From the NCBI GenBank assembly GCA_944363505.1, contig CALVUD010000004.1, positions 1 to 64,000 of the forward strand: a DNA stretch of 64,000 bases, written 5' to 3'. Each line of letters starts with the position of its first letter. The first letter of the stretch is position 1. The stretch is from an uncultured Clostridia bacterium. GTDB lineage: Bacteria; Bacillota; Clostridia; Christensenellales; DTU072. Positions 52,275 to 60,155 of the stretch are shown one piece after another. The notes under the pieces are model-generated. The model was not told the DNA's origin. It saw only the letters and a program-made list of their open reading frames with translations, and ran no database searches. Made by a program: the position numbers and the translations under genes.

Positions 52275-53361
52275 AGATATAATAGACGCTTTCGATTTCG
52301 GAATTGTAAAGCTTCCGTTTTCTGTCCGCGCGCATACCGAAATCCTTCTCGAAAAACGGATACGCCGTGATCACCCCGAGCGTAAAACCGCGCATATCGG
52401 CATAGCGCTCGCCGAGGTTTCCGTACAGCGATTTCAATTCTCCGCTTTTGCCGAGACGTATGCCGTAGGGAGGATTGGTAACGATATGCCCCGCGGAAAA
52501 ACGCGAGGAAAGTTCTTTTGCGTCGCGGCGCTGAAAATGCACTTTGCCGCCCAGTCCCGCCTTAATCAGATGCCGGTTTGCCAGTTCGCACGCTTTCGGG
52601 TTTACGTCGTAACCGCATATTTCGGGCTTAAAGTCCGTTTTTACTGCGGCAATCAGACTTTCACGCACGTTTTTGATTGTTTCCGACGGAAATACGTCGT
52701 AGTTTTCGAACGCGAACGCGCGGTTCAATCCCGGTGCCGTATCCGTAGCTATCATGGCGGCTTCGATAGGGATGGTGCCGCTGCCGCAGAACGGATCTAT
52801 CAACACTCCGCCGCGGTAGCCTGCCAGCAACAACATAGCCGCAGCCAGCGTCTCGCGTATCGGCGCGTCGCCCACATACGTCCGGTAACCGCGTTTATGC
52901 AGCGATTCCCCCGTGGTGTCCAACAATAGAAGCGCGCGGTTTTCGTTGATCACGCAGCGCAGATAATACGTTTTTCCCGATTCAGCCATCGTGCCGCCCA
53001 TGCGGTCGCAAAGGGCGCGTTTGACGACGCGCTGTATCGCGCTTAACGCGAATAAAGCCGATCTGTGCGAGGCGGCGTCGACGTTTACCGCGGCGTCCCG
53101 CGGCAGAAAATCTTCGAAAGGCACGGCGCGCACAAGCTCGTACAGGGCGTCGAAATTGTCCGCGTACCCTTCGGCTATCAGAGAATATACTCTCGTCGCC
53201 GAGCGGAGCGCCATATTCAGCTTTACCGCGTCCTCGATGCCGCCCGTTACGGGTATCAGCCCGTAATCGGCGCCTCCCGGTCCGTATCCCATACGCGTCA
53301 GTTCTTTCTTGACCACGGATTCCGTGCCCGATGCCGCGGCGACGTAAATTTTTTCAAACAT
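52249..53361 (-). CDS. RlmL/YpsC-type 23S rRNA methyltransferase
   Basis: A 370-residue SAM-dependent RNA methyltransferase with an N-terminal THUMP domain (~55-155; the region FEDFLPRDAAVNVDAASHRS) and a C-terminal Rossmann methyltransferase: RETLAAAMLLLAG, IDPFCGSGTIPIEAAMIA (SAM motif I) and VTNPPYGIRLG (catalytic NPPY, ~295). The layout matches RlmL/YpsC, which makes m2G2445 in 23S rRNA. The ATG directly follows a terminator hairpin and has no ribosome site. Confidence 0.9.
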   Translation of the reverse strand: MFEKIYVAAASGTESVVKKELTRMGYGPGGADYGLIPVTGGIEDAVKLNMALRSATRVYSLIAEGYADNFDALYELVRAVPFEDFLPRDAAVNVDAASHRSALFALSAIQRVVKRALCDRMGGTMAESGKTYYLRCVINENRALLLLDTTGESLHKRGYRTYVGDAPIRETLAAAMLLLAGYRGGVLIDPFCGSGTIPIEAAMIATDTAPGLNRAFAFENYDVFPSETIKNVRESLIAAVKTDFKPEICGYDVNPKACELANRHLIKAGLGGKVHFQRRDAKELSSRFSAGHIVTNPPYGIRLGKSGELKSLYGNLGERYADMRGFTLGVITAYPFFEKDFGMRADRKRKLYNSEIESVYYIFNAPNKAR

Positions 53362-53392
53362 AAAAATTGCGGCGCCCCGTGGGAGCGCCGCC
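53362..53392 (-). terminator. Terminator of the fourth GPH transporter
   Basis: Stem GCGGCGC (53369-53375) with GCGCCGC (53385-53391), 9-nt loop, then AATTTTTA on the minus strand. The T tract touches the ATG of the methyltransferase gene. Confidence 0.75.
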
Positions 53393-53400
53393 GTACTCCT

Positions 53401-55158
53401 TTATTCTTTTTCGTCCTCGTCGGGCGAGTCTTCCGTGATCTCCGACCCTTCGTCTTCAATCGTGTTTTCCGTTGTAAGGGTATCCTCGGAGGTTGTTTCG
53501 GTATCCGATTCTTCGAAAGATTCGCGAACAAACGATTCAGACGAAGGCGCATTCATGATAGCGGTAGCTTCTTCCAGACCGATATCGCTGATGGATTCCT
53601 TTCCGATCTCCTCGTCAAGAGTGTACTGACCTTCCTGGCGGCTGCGTTCCTGCAGCTGTTCGACTATCTTGGCGTGTTCCTTTTTACTGAGCGGATAGAA
53701 GATCATGGCAATTGCCATCAGCGCCGCCGAAATTGCGGATACCCACAGCGCAAGGTCGAAATAATCGGTCGCTATCTTCATCAGATCGTCGGAGACCGTC
53801 TGTACGTCGAAATAGTTGTTGGGCTGGTATCCCATACCCTGTTTGACGTACGCTATCACGACGTAACCGATGTTGGTGAACACGAGCACCAGCGTATAAG
53901 CGAAAGTCTGAATAAAGCCTTCGAGACGTTTGCCGGTCTTTAATTGCTGGTAATCGGAGATTTCCGAAAGCATGAGCGGTTGCAGACTCGCCAGCGCGTT
54001 GAACAAAGCGATGAATCTGAACAGGGTGAGCAACACCGCACTGGTCGTGCCCTGAGCGATGTTTTCGACGCCTATGATACCGAGTATCGCATATCCGAGT
54101 GCGTTCAGCGACATCCAGAAAATAAGAATCGTCTTATTATTGAATTTACGCGTCATGAGCGGCAACAGTATCATGTTAGGAGTTACCGCAAATCCCGTGA
54201 TAAGCGTGAGCGAACCGAATATTATCTGACCTGTCGGGATGTCGGTGGCGTAACGCAGTTTGCCGAGAATGGCGGCGTCCACTTCGATGGTCGTACGCAC
54301 GCAGCCCAGCACGAGCGCAAGCGTGAAAATGAGCAAGGGCTTGTTCTTCATTATCATTCCCAAGCCTTCGAACAGTCCCGTCTTTTCTTTGTTTTCGTTG
54401 GTCGCGATTATCCTCTCGCGTACTTTGAAGAGCAAAAGGACGAATACCAGACCGACTACCGAATAAATGAAACCTATGTAACGGAACGCCATAAATTCCA
54501 TACCGCGTTCGTTGAAGTAACCTCTGAGCGCGTTGCCGATGACGTTCATTATCGTGGGAGAGAAACCTATCACCAAGCCGATGGGCGACCATATATCCGT
54601 TCTTTCCTGCTGGTTGGGGGTGATGACGCCGGGCATCATATAGAAAGTGTTCTGGAACAGGTTCCACATTATCAGCGTCGGAGTGCAGATGCAGTAAGCG
54701 TAAATGATTTTTGGCGTAGCATTGAACTCGAGTACTCGGATACCGTCCGGAGACCATGTGGCGGCTATCGCGAACGCCGCAAAAATAGGCGCCATCAATA
54801 AAATAAACGGCTTGTATTTACCGTATTTGGTCTGAGTGTTCTGGAGGAGTTTTCCGAAAAGAGGCTGAATAATCAGCCCGAGGACGCTTGCCACGAGGCA
54901 GATATAAGGTCCGTGTATGACGTCGATACCGAAAAGTTCGGAGATCTGCGTCGCCGTGATAAGTCCGGAAACTACGGTTACGAGCGTGCTAACGCCGAAA
55001 GCCGAACCGCCGAAGCACAGAATCTCTTTCAGATTCAGGTATCTGCCTTTCGGCGGGGTCTTCCAGAAGACTTTTATCTTTGCGGGAAGGGTCTTCAGGA
55101 AATTTTTGAGCGAAAATTTCGGTTTTTGTTCTGGAGTTACTTGCAAATTGTCGTCCAT
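53401..55158 (-). CDS. GPH-family transporter (fourth copy) with acidic tail
   Basis: A 585-residue GPH-type transporter. The N-terminal tail (~30 residues) ends in KTPPKGRYLNLKEILCFGG; helices follow with LLQNTQTKYGKYKPFIL, NTFYMMPGVITPNQQERTD and ISDYQQLKTGKRLEGFIQT, the last being the family DYxxxxTGxR motif. The C-terminal ~75 residues are a low-complexity acidic tail of Glu, Asp, Thr and Ser, absent from MelB. GGAGGA is the ribosome site. It has its own promoter and terminator. The substrate is unknown; the upstream sulfatase may hint at a sulfated sugar product. Confidence 0.88.
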   Translation of the reverse strand: MDDNLQVTPEQKPKFSLKNFLKTLPAKIKVFWKTPPKGRYLNLKEILCFGGSAFGVSTLVTVVSGLITATQISELFGIDVIHGPYICLVASVLGLIIQPLFGKLLQNTQTKYGKYKPFILLMAPIFAAFAIAATWSPDGIRVLEFNATPKIIYAYCICTPTLIMWNLFQNTFYMMPGVITPNQQERTDIWSPIGLVIGFSPTIMNVIGNALRGYFNERGMEFMAFRYIGFIYSVVGLVFVLLLFKVRERIIATNENKEKTGLFEGLGMIMKNKPLLIFTLALVLGCVRTTIEVDAAILGKLRYATDIPTGQIIFGSLTLITGFAVTPNMILLPLMTRKFNNKTILIFWMSLNALGYAILGIIGVENIAQGTTSAVLLTLFRFIALFNALASLQPLMLSEISDYQQLKTGKRLEGFIQTFAYTLVLVFTNIGYVVIAYVKQGMGYQPNNYFDVQTVSDDLMKIATDYFDLALWVSAISAALMAIAMIFYPLSKKEHAKIVEQLQERSRQEGQYTLDEEIGKESISDIGLEEATAIMNAPSSESFVRESFEESDTETTSEDTLTTENTIEDEGSEITEDSPDEDEKE

Positions 55159-55205
55159 TCTTCCTCCGGGCGGGTCTTATATAGTATATCGCCGCCGTTT
55201 CGCTC

Positions 55206-55235
55206 ATTATACTACAGCGCGCGCCCGCGAGTCAA
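55206..55235 (-). promoter_or_regulatory. Promoter of the fourth GPH transporter
   Basis: On the minus strand: TTGACT (55230-55235), 18-bp spacer, TATAAT (55206-55211), leader about 40 nt. Confidence 0.7.
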
Positions 55236-55267
55236 TAGCTAAAAGGAATTCCGACGGACGATGACGA

Positions 55268-56569
55268 TCATTTTCCGTGTCGGCGGCGGAAAAAGCAGAG
55301 AAAAATGCGTTTGAATTTGTTTTCCCTTCGGGCGCCCTTCAGGTAATGCGTTTCCTCGATGAACGCGTCGAGCTTTGCCTGCATTGAACGAAGTACTCCC
55401 GAATACACGGGATCGTACAGGCGGTTTTCCGTTTCCGCGGGGTCGACGGCTTTGTCCAGGAGAAGCCACTGAACGCGCGCGCCCCTGAATTCCTTTTCGG
55501 CATAGATATATCTTTCGTTCACGACGGCGGCGCCCTTCAACGATTCGCTTATCTCGATGTATAGACAGTCGTGCGCCCTTTCGCGGGAGATTACGTAGGG
55601 CATAAGATCGCTGCCGCGGTACTCGGGCGGAGCGGGTATCCCCGCTAGTCCCAAAAGGGTGGGCGGCAGGTCGTAAAGGGAAACGGGCGCGTCGTATATT
55701 TTTCCGTGCGGCACGCCGTCGCCGAACAATATCATCGGGATATGCGTGGAAGCGGAGTGCGGCGAGCGTTTGTATTCGGAGTTACGGGTCATGAAATGAC
55801 AGCCGTGGTCGGAAGAGTATACAAACACCGTCTTGCCGCCCGCGGCACGCGCGGCGGCGACTATGCGGGAGAGGTTTTCGTCCAAAGTCCTGCACAGCCC
55901 CAGGTAGTCCGCGTAGTTTTCAGGCGCGTTGCCCTTCAGCTTAAGATCCACCGGGAGGGGTGCCGTTTTGAACATTTCGGATACCCGTTCTTCGCATTCG
56001 AATTTACCGGTAGTATTTTGGTGGTGCGGCTCCAGATACGATATCATCAAAAAATACGGCTTGTCGTGGGGGCGCGATATGTACTCCAAGGCATGATCCG
56101 TATACGCCTTTACGCGCCCGTTTTCGAATGGGTGCGGAGTGCCGTCCGCTTCCCACAGAACGCCCCGTTTGCCGTCGGAGGAAAACTCCGGTAGATCCGC
56201 CGCGAGCGTAAAGTCGTAGCCGCAGATCTTACCGGATGGTATTGGGACGTCGCGGTATTGAAGACCTTCGGAGGCGAGGTGCCATTTGCCTATATACGCC
56301 GTTTCGTATCCCGCGTCCGAAAAGTATTTTCCGAGCGTGCGCGTTTCGCCTAGAGGTATGCCGTTTATTTCGTTTCCCGCGTCGGAAGCGTACATGCCCG
56401 TCTGCAGTACGGCGCGAGCGGGTCCGCACAGCGGCTGCGCGGTGTGAGCCTCGGTAAAACGCACTCCCTCCTCGGAGTATGCGTAAAGGGCGGGAGTCAC
56501 CTCCCTTGTCACGGTGTCCGCGCGCTGTTGGTCGCTGAAGATAAATATGATATTCGGTCTTGACTCCAT
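55268..56569 (-). CDS. Sulfatase
   Basis: A 433-residue sulfatase of the alkaline-phosphatase superfamily. The N-terminal metal motif is NIIFIFSDQQRADT (Asp13, Gln14). The formylglycine site is C48-G-P-A-R52 within LCGPARAVLQTG, a Cys-type sulfatase motif. KWHLASEGLQ, LEPHHQN and VYSSDHGCHF supply the other metal and active-site residues. There is no signal peptide, so it is cytoplasmic and probably acts on an imported sulfate ester. In anaerobes the Cys needs an anSME maturase, which is not in this window. The ATG lacks a ribosome site and lies 6 bp from TATACT, predicting a leaderless mRNA. Confidence 0.93.
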   Translation of the reverse strand: MESRPNIIFIFSDQQRADTVTREVTPALYAYSEEGVRFTEAHTAQPLCGPARAVLQTGMYASDAGNEINGIPLGETRTLGKYFSDAGYETAYIGKWHLASEGLQYRDVPIPSGKICGYDFTLAADLPEFSSDGKRGVLWEADGTPHPFENGRVKAYTDHALEYISRPHDKPYFLMISYLEPHHQNTTGKFECEERVSEMFKTAPLPVDLKLKGNAPENYADYLGLCRTLDENLSRIVAAARAAGGKTVFVYSSDHGCHFMTRNSEYKRSPHSASTHIPMILFGDGVPHGKIYDAPVSLYDLPPTLLGLAGIPAPPEYRGSDLMPYVISRERAHDCLYIEISESLKGAAVVNERYIYAEKEFRGARVQWLLLDKAVDPAETENRLYDPVYSGVLRSMQAKLDAFIEETHYLKGARRENKFKRIFLCFFRRRHGK

Positions 56570-56575
56570 ACCGAA

Positions 56576-56604
56576 AGTATATCAAAAAACAGCGAAAGGG
56601 TCAA
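56576..56604 (-). promoter_or_regulatory. Leaderless-type promoter of the sulfatase gene
   Basis: On the minus strand: TTGACC (56599-56604), 17-bp spacer, TATACT (56576-56581), then 6 bp to ATG. Confidence 0.7.
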
Positions 56605-56610
56605 TAGCGT

Positions 56611-56640
56611 TTGCTATATAGTTTGCGCGCGTGGTATAAT
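56611..56640 (+). promoter_or_regulatory. Leaderless-type promoter of the SGNH hydrolase gene
   Basis: TTGCTA (56611-56616), 18-bp spacer, perfect TATAAT (56635-56640), then 6 bp to ATG. The -35 boxes of this and the divergent sulfatase promoter are 6 bp apart. Confidence 0.65.
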
Positions 56641-56646
56641 ATCGCA

Positions 56647-57369
56647 ATGAAAAAAACGCCGACGCTCGCAGAAAGGATACGTCTGACAGTAGTGCTCGTT
56701 ACGCTCGCGGTATTTATCGCGACAGCTTTGGGCGCGATGTATTACCGCTTTAAAAACGGCAGGAGCGTGTATTACGACTTTAAAGTCTGCCAATTCGAAA
56801 AAATGAACGACGAAGAAGAAAAAAACGGAATAGTTTTTCTGGGAGACAGTATAACCGATTTTTGCGATCTGGATACATATTATCCCGGGCTGAACGCCGT
56901 CAACCGCGGCATAGCGGGAGATATGACCGTCGGAGTGCTGCGCAGAATGGAGGCGTCGGTCTTCGCGCTCGAGCCTCGGCTCGTGGTGCTTCTTATCGGC
57001 GTCAACGATCTGTCGCGCGGATATTCGCCCGAAACCGTGACCGAAAACATCATGAAAATCGTCGACGGGATAAAATCGCGTCTTCCGTATGCCTCGGTCA
57101 TCGTCCAGTCGGTTTATCCCGTCAACTCCGTTCACGGCAAGGAGTACGCTTCGCGGCTCACTCCGCTGATATCCGAACTGAACGCCGCTTTGGAAGCGCT
57201 TGATAAGGAACACGGATACGTCTTCGTAAACGTTTATCCCGCGATAGGCGACGGCACGGGCAGTCTGATTCGCGAATACTCCGACGACGGGCTGCATCCG
57301 AACGCTGCGGGCTACGCCGCGATCTCCTCAGTTTTGGAGCCGTATCTGAAAGAGTATTCCGACAACTGA
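56647..57369 (+). CDS. SGNH/GDSL-type hydrolase, membrane-anchored
   Basis: A 240-residue esterase of the SGNH family. A signal anchor (~13-32) precedes the catalytic domain: block I FLGDSITDF (catalytic Ser), block II NRGIAGDMT (Gly), block III LLIGVNDLSRG (Asn) and block V DDGLHPNAAGY (Asp and His). All four SGNH residues are present. It resembles TAP-like or platelet-activating-factor-acetylhydrolase-like lipases that deacetylate glycans. Start at 56647 is the first ATG; there is no ribosome site and TATAAT is 6 bp upstream. It diverges from the sulfatase gene. Confidence 0.92.
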   Translation: MKKTPTLAERIRLTVVLVTLAVFIATALGAMYYRFKNGRSVYYDFKVCQFEKMNDEEEKNGIVFLGDSITDFCDLDTYYPGLNAVNRGIAGDMTVGVLRRMEASVFALEPRLVVLLIGVNDLSRGYSPETVTENIMKIVDGIKSRLPYASVIVQSVYPVNSVHGKEYASRLTPLISELNAALEALDKEHGYVFVNVYPAIGDGTGSLIREYSDDGLHPNAAGYAAISSVLEPYLKEYSDN

Positions 57370-57387
57370 ACGCCGGATTTGCAGACA

Positions 57388-57490
57388 ATTCAATTTTATG
57401 CATATAATCTGAATAATATGCCGAAAATATTCAAAACGGACGACCGATTACGTTTGATTTATTCAAAAGGATATATTATAATCTTATTCA
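57388..57490 (+). promoter_or_regulatory. Cluster of ATTCA/TGAAT half-sites, possible ArgR operator
   Basis: Five ARG-box-like half-sites lie in about 100 bp ahead of argG: ATTCA at 57388, TGAAT at 57410, ATTCA at 57429, ATTCA at 57461 and ATTCA at 57486. TTTGA (57453) and TCAAA (57463) form a short palindrome over the -35 box. The consensus of ArgR is TGAAT, four A/T bases, ATTCA; no full 18-bp box is present, so this is a candidate only. Confidence 0.4.
57454..57482 (+). promoter_or_regulatory. Promoter of the arginine operon
   Basis: TTGATT (57454-57459), 17-bp spacer, perfect TATAAT (57477-57482), 29 bp before argG. Confidence 0.7.
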
Positions 57491-57511
57491 GAAATTGCGG
57501 AGGCAACTGTA

Positions 57512-58732
57512 ATGGATAAAAAAATAAAGAAAATAGTACTTGCGTATTCCGGCGGACTGGATACTTCCATAATCATTCCGTGGCTTAAGGAAAACTACGA
57601 CGACCCCGAGATCATAGCCGTTTCCGGCGACGTCGGTCAGGGCACCGAGCTGGACGGACTCGAGGAGAAAGCCATCAAAACCGGCGCGTCCAAACTTTAC
57701 GTCCTCGACCTCAAGGAACGCTTCGTTACCGATTACGTATTCCCGACCCTGAAAGCGGGAGCTAAATACGAAGACTATCTGCTGGGCACGGCGTTCGCGC
57801 GTCCCATAATCGCAAAGGGCATCGTGGACATAGCGCTGAAAGAAGGCGCGGACGCCATTTGCCACGGCTGCACCGGCAAGGGCAACGACCAGGTGCGTTT
57901 CGAACTGACGATCAAGGCGTTCGCTCCCGGAATGAAGATCATCGCCCCGTGGCGTATCTGGGACATCAAGTCCAGGGAAGAGGAAATCGAATACGCCGAA
58001 AAGCACAACGTACCGCTGAAGATAAACCGCGAGACCAACTATTCCAAAGATAAGAATCTGTGGCACCTTTCGCACGAAGGACTCGACCTCGAGGATCCCG
58101 CGAACGAGCCGCAGTACGAAAAGAAAGGCTTCCTCGAGATGGGCGTCAGCCCGCTCGAAGCGCCCGACAAGCCCACCTACGTTACGATAGGTTTCGAAAA
58201 GGGCGTGCCCGTAAGCGTGGACGGCAAGGTATTGAAACCCGTGGAACTCGTCGCGAAGCTGAACGAACTGGGCGGCAAGAACGGCATAGGTCTATTGGAC
58301 ATAGTCGAAAACAGATTGGTCGGCATGAAGTCCAGGGGCGTATACGAAACTCCCGGCGGCGCGATACTGTACCGCGCGCACGAAATTTTGGAGACCATTA
58401 CCCTCGACCGCGATACCGCTCATTACAAAGCGCTGGTCGCGCAGCAGTTTGCCGAGCAGGTCTATTTCGGCAAATGGTTCACTCCGCTGAGGGAAGCGCT
58501 TTCCGCGTTCGTCGACAAGACCCAGGAAAACGTTACGGGCGAAGTCAGACTGAAACTCTATAAAGGCAACATCATCAACGCGGGCGTAACTTCGCCGTAC
58601 TCTCTGTACAACCCCGAGTTCGCCACTTTCGACGAGGACGAGGTTTACGACCAATCCGATTCCGAAGGCTTCATCAACCTGTTCGGATTGCCTCTGACCG
58701 TCCGCGCAATAATGGAAAAATCCAAAAAATAA
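57512..58732 (+). CDS. argG: Argininosuccinate synthase
   Basis: Cytoplasmic ligase that joins citrulline and aspartate with ATP. The 406-residue length is typical. The ATP pyrophosphatase P-loop AYSGGLDTS is at residues ~10-18. [16 protein letters not shown] contacts ATP and citrulline, and [14 protein letters not shown] and RGVYETPGG are further conserved blocks. GCGGAGG is the ribosome site. It leads a six-gene arginine operon in the order argG, argH, argC, argJ, argB, argF; putting GH ahead of CJB is an uncommon order. A small hairpin and argH follow. Confidence 0.98.
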   Translation: MDKKIKKIVLAYSGGLDTSIIIPWLKENYDDPEIIAVSGDVGQGTELDGLEEKAIKTGASKLYVLDLKERFVTDYVFPTLKAGAKYEDYLLGTAFARPIIAKGIVDIALKEGADAICHGCTGKGNDQVRFELTIKAFAPGMKIIAPWRIWDIKSREEEIEYAEKHNVPLKINRETNYSKDKNLWHLSHEGLDLEDPANEPQYEKKGFLEMGVSPLEAPDKPTYVTIGFEKGVPVSVDGKVLKPVELVAKLNELGGKNGIGLLDIVENRLVGMKSRGVYETPGGAILYRAHEILETITLDRDTAHYKALVAQQFAEQVYFGKWFTPLREALSAFVDKTQENVTGEVRLKLYKGNIINAGVTSPYSLYNPEFATFDEDEVYDQSDSEGFINLFGLPLTVRAIMEKSKK

Positions 58733-58739
58733 TGCAAAA

Positions 58740-58757
58740 CGGTAGCCTCGGCTACCG
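58740..58757 (+). other. Intercistronic hairpin between argG and argH
   Basis: A 7-bp stem, CGGTAGC (58740-58746) with GCTACCG (58751-58757), and a CTCG loop. No T tract follows, so it is not a terminator. It could stabilise or punctuate the mRNA. Confidence 0.45.
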
Positions 58758-58778
58758 AATTGCACACTAAGGAGACAT

Positions 58779-60155
58779 ATGAGCGATCTGTGGTCCGCAA
58801 GGTTCAAAAAGGAAACGGACGTACTTTTGAAAAAATTCAACTCATCGATAGCCGTCGATGGGTTGATGTATTGTGAGGATATAGAGGGAAGCCTCGCTCA
58901 CGCCGCGATGCTTTGCAAGAAAGGCATCATTTCCGCAAAGGACTGCGCCGCGATAACCGAAGGGTTAAAGGGAATACTCGAGGACATAAAGTCGGGCGCG
59001 CTTGAAATCGACCCCGAAGCCGAGGACATTCACATGTTCGTCGAAGCGGAGCTTACCCGCCGTATAGGCGAGGCGGGCAAGCGCTTGCATACGGCGCGCA
59101 GCCGTAACGATCAGGTCGCTACGGACGTTAGACTGTATCTGAGAAAAAAGGCGGCGTCCGCTTCCGCCGCCCTCAGAAACATGATAAAGGCTCTGTACGA
59201 GGTCGCGCTGCGGGAAAAAGACACGGTCATGCCCGGATACACTCATCTGCAACGCGCTCAACCGATAACGTTCGGGCATCACATGCTTGCATACGCGTCG
59301 ATGTTCATTCGCGACGCGGAGCGGCTAAAGGACGCTGTTAAGCGCATGAATCTAAGTCCTCTCGGTTCGGCGGCTCTGGCGGGAACGACTTACAATATCG
59401 ACCGCGCCTTTACGGCGAACGCGCTCGATTTCGACGGAGTGGTCGCAAACTCTCTCGACGGCGTTTCCGACCGCGATTTCGCGGCGGAACTGGCGTTTTG
59501 CGCCTCGCTGATAATGACGCATCTGTCCAGGCTCAGCGAGGAAGTTATTTTATGGTGTTCGTGGGAGTTTAAGTTCATAGAACTCGACGATTCCTTCGCC
59601 ACGGGTTCCAGTATCATGCCGCAAAAGAAAAACCCCGACGTCGCGGAACTGGTCCGCGGCAAGTCGGGCAGAGTGTTCGGCGATCTTATCTCGTTATTGA
59701 CCATGCTTAAAGGTCTGCCGCTCGCCTACAACAAGGACATGCAGGAGGACAAGGAGGCCGTATTCGACGCGTTGAAAACGGCTACGGATTCACTGGAGAT
59801 CTTCGCCCCGATGCTTTTGAGCATGCGCATCAACGCGGATAACTGCGCCGCCGCGGCAAAGCGCGGATTCATAAACGCCACCGACATGGCGGACTACCTG
59901 ACCAAAAAAGGCATGCCGTTCCGTTCCGCTTACAAACTCACGGGCGAACTTGTAGCCGCGTGCCAGGAAAATGGTATGACTTTGGAGGAGATACCGTTAG
60001 AAAGGCTGAAAGAAGCAAGCGAACTGTTCGATGAGGACGTTTACGAAGCGCTGAAGCTGAAAACCTGCCTCGAAAAGCGTGTTTCCGAGGGAGGACCTTC
60101 GGGTAAAGCCGTGCAAAAACAGCTGAATGCCGTCAAGGAGTATCTGGATGAATAA
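58779..60155 (+). CDS. argH: Argininosuccinate lyase
   Basis: Splits argininosuccinate into arginine and fumarate. The 458-residue product has the superfamily signature GSSIMPQKKNPDVAEL, the catalytic-His block PGYTHLQRAQPITFGHH, and HTARSRNDQVATD near the N-terminus. Length is normal. AAGGAGA is 5-6 bases before the ATG. The stop codon lies inside the start region of argC (8-bp overlap), so the two are translationally coupled. Confidence 0.98.
   Translation: MSDLWSARFKKETDVLLKKFNSSIAVDGLMYCEDIEGSLAHAAMLCKKGIISAKDCAAITEGLKGILEDIKSGALEIDPEAEDIHMFVEAELTRRIGEAGKRLHTARSRNDQVATDVRLYLRKKAASASAALRNMIKALYEVALREKDTVMPGYTHLQRAQPITFGHHMLAYASMFIRDAERLKDAVKRMNLSPLGSAALAGTTYNIDRAFTANALDFDGVVANSLDGVSDRDFAAELAFCASLIMTHLSRLSEEVILWCSWEFKFIELDDSFATGSSIMPQKKNPDVAELVRGKSGRVFGDLISLLTMLKGLPLAYNKDMQEDKEAVFDALKTATDSLEIFAPMLLSMRINADNCAAAAKRGFINATDMADYLTKKGMPFRSAYKLTGELVAACQENGMTLEEIPLERLKEASELFDEDVYEALKLKTCLEKRVSEGGPSGKAVQKQLNAVKEYLDE

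Noticed and set aside
58740..58757. Hairpin between argG and argH read as a terminator
   Set aside because: The 7-bp stem is not followed by a T tract, and argH has no promoter of its own, so termination here would silence the operon.
60127..60147. An upstream in-frame ATG for argC at 60127
   Set aside because: It would add seven residues inside argH without a ribosome site, whereas the ATG at 60148 has AAGGAG and starts at the conserved N-terminus.
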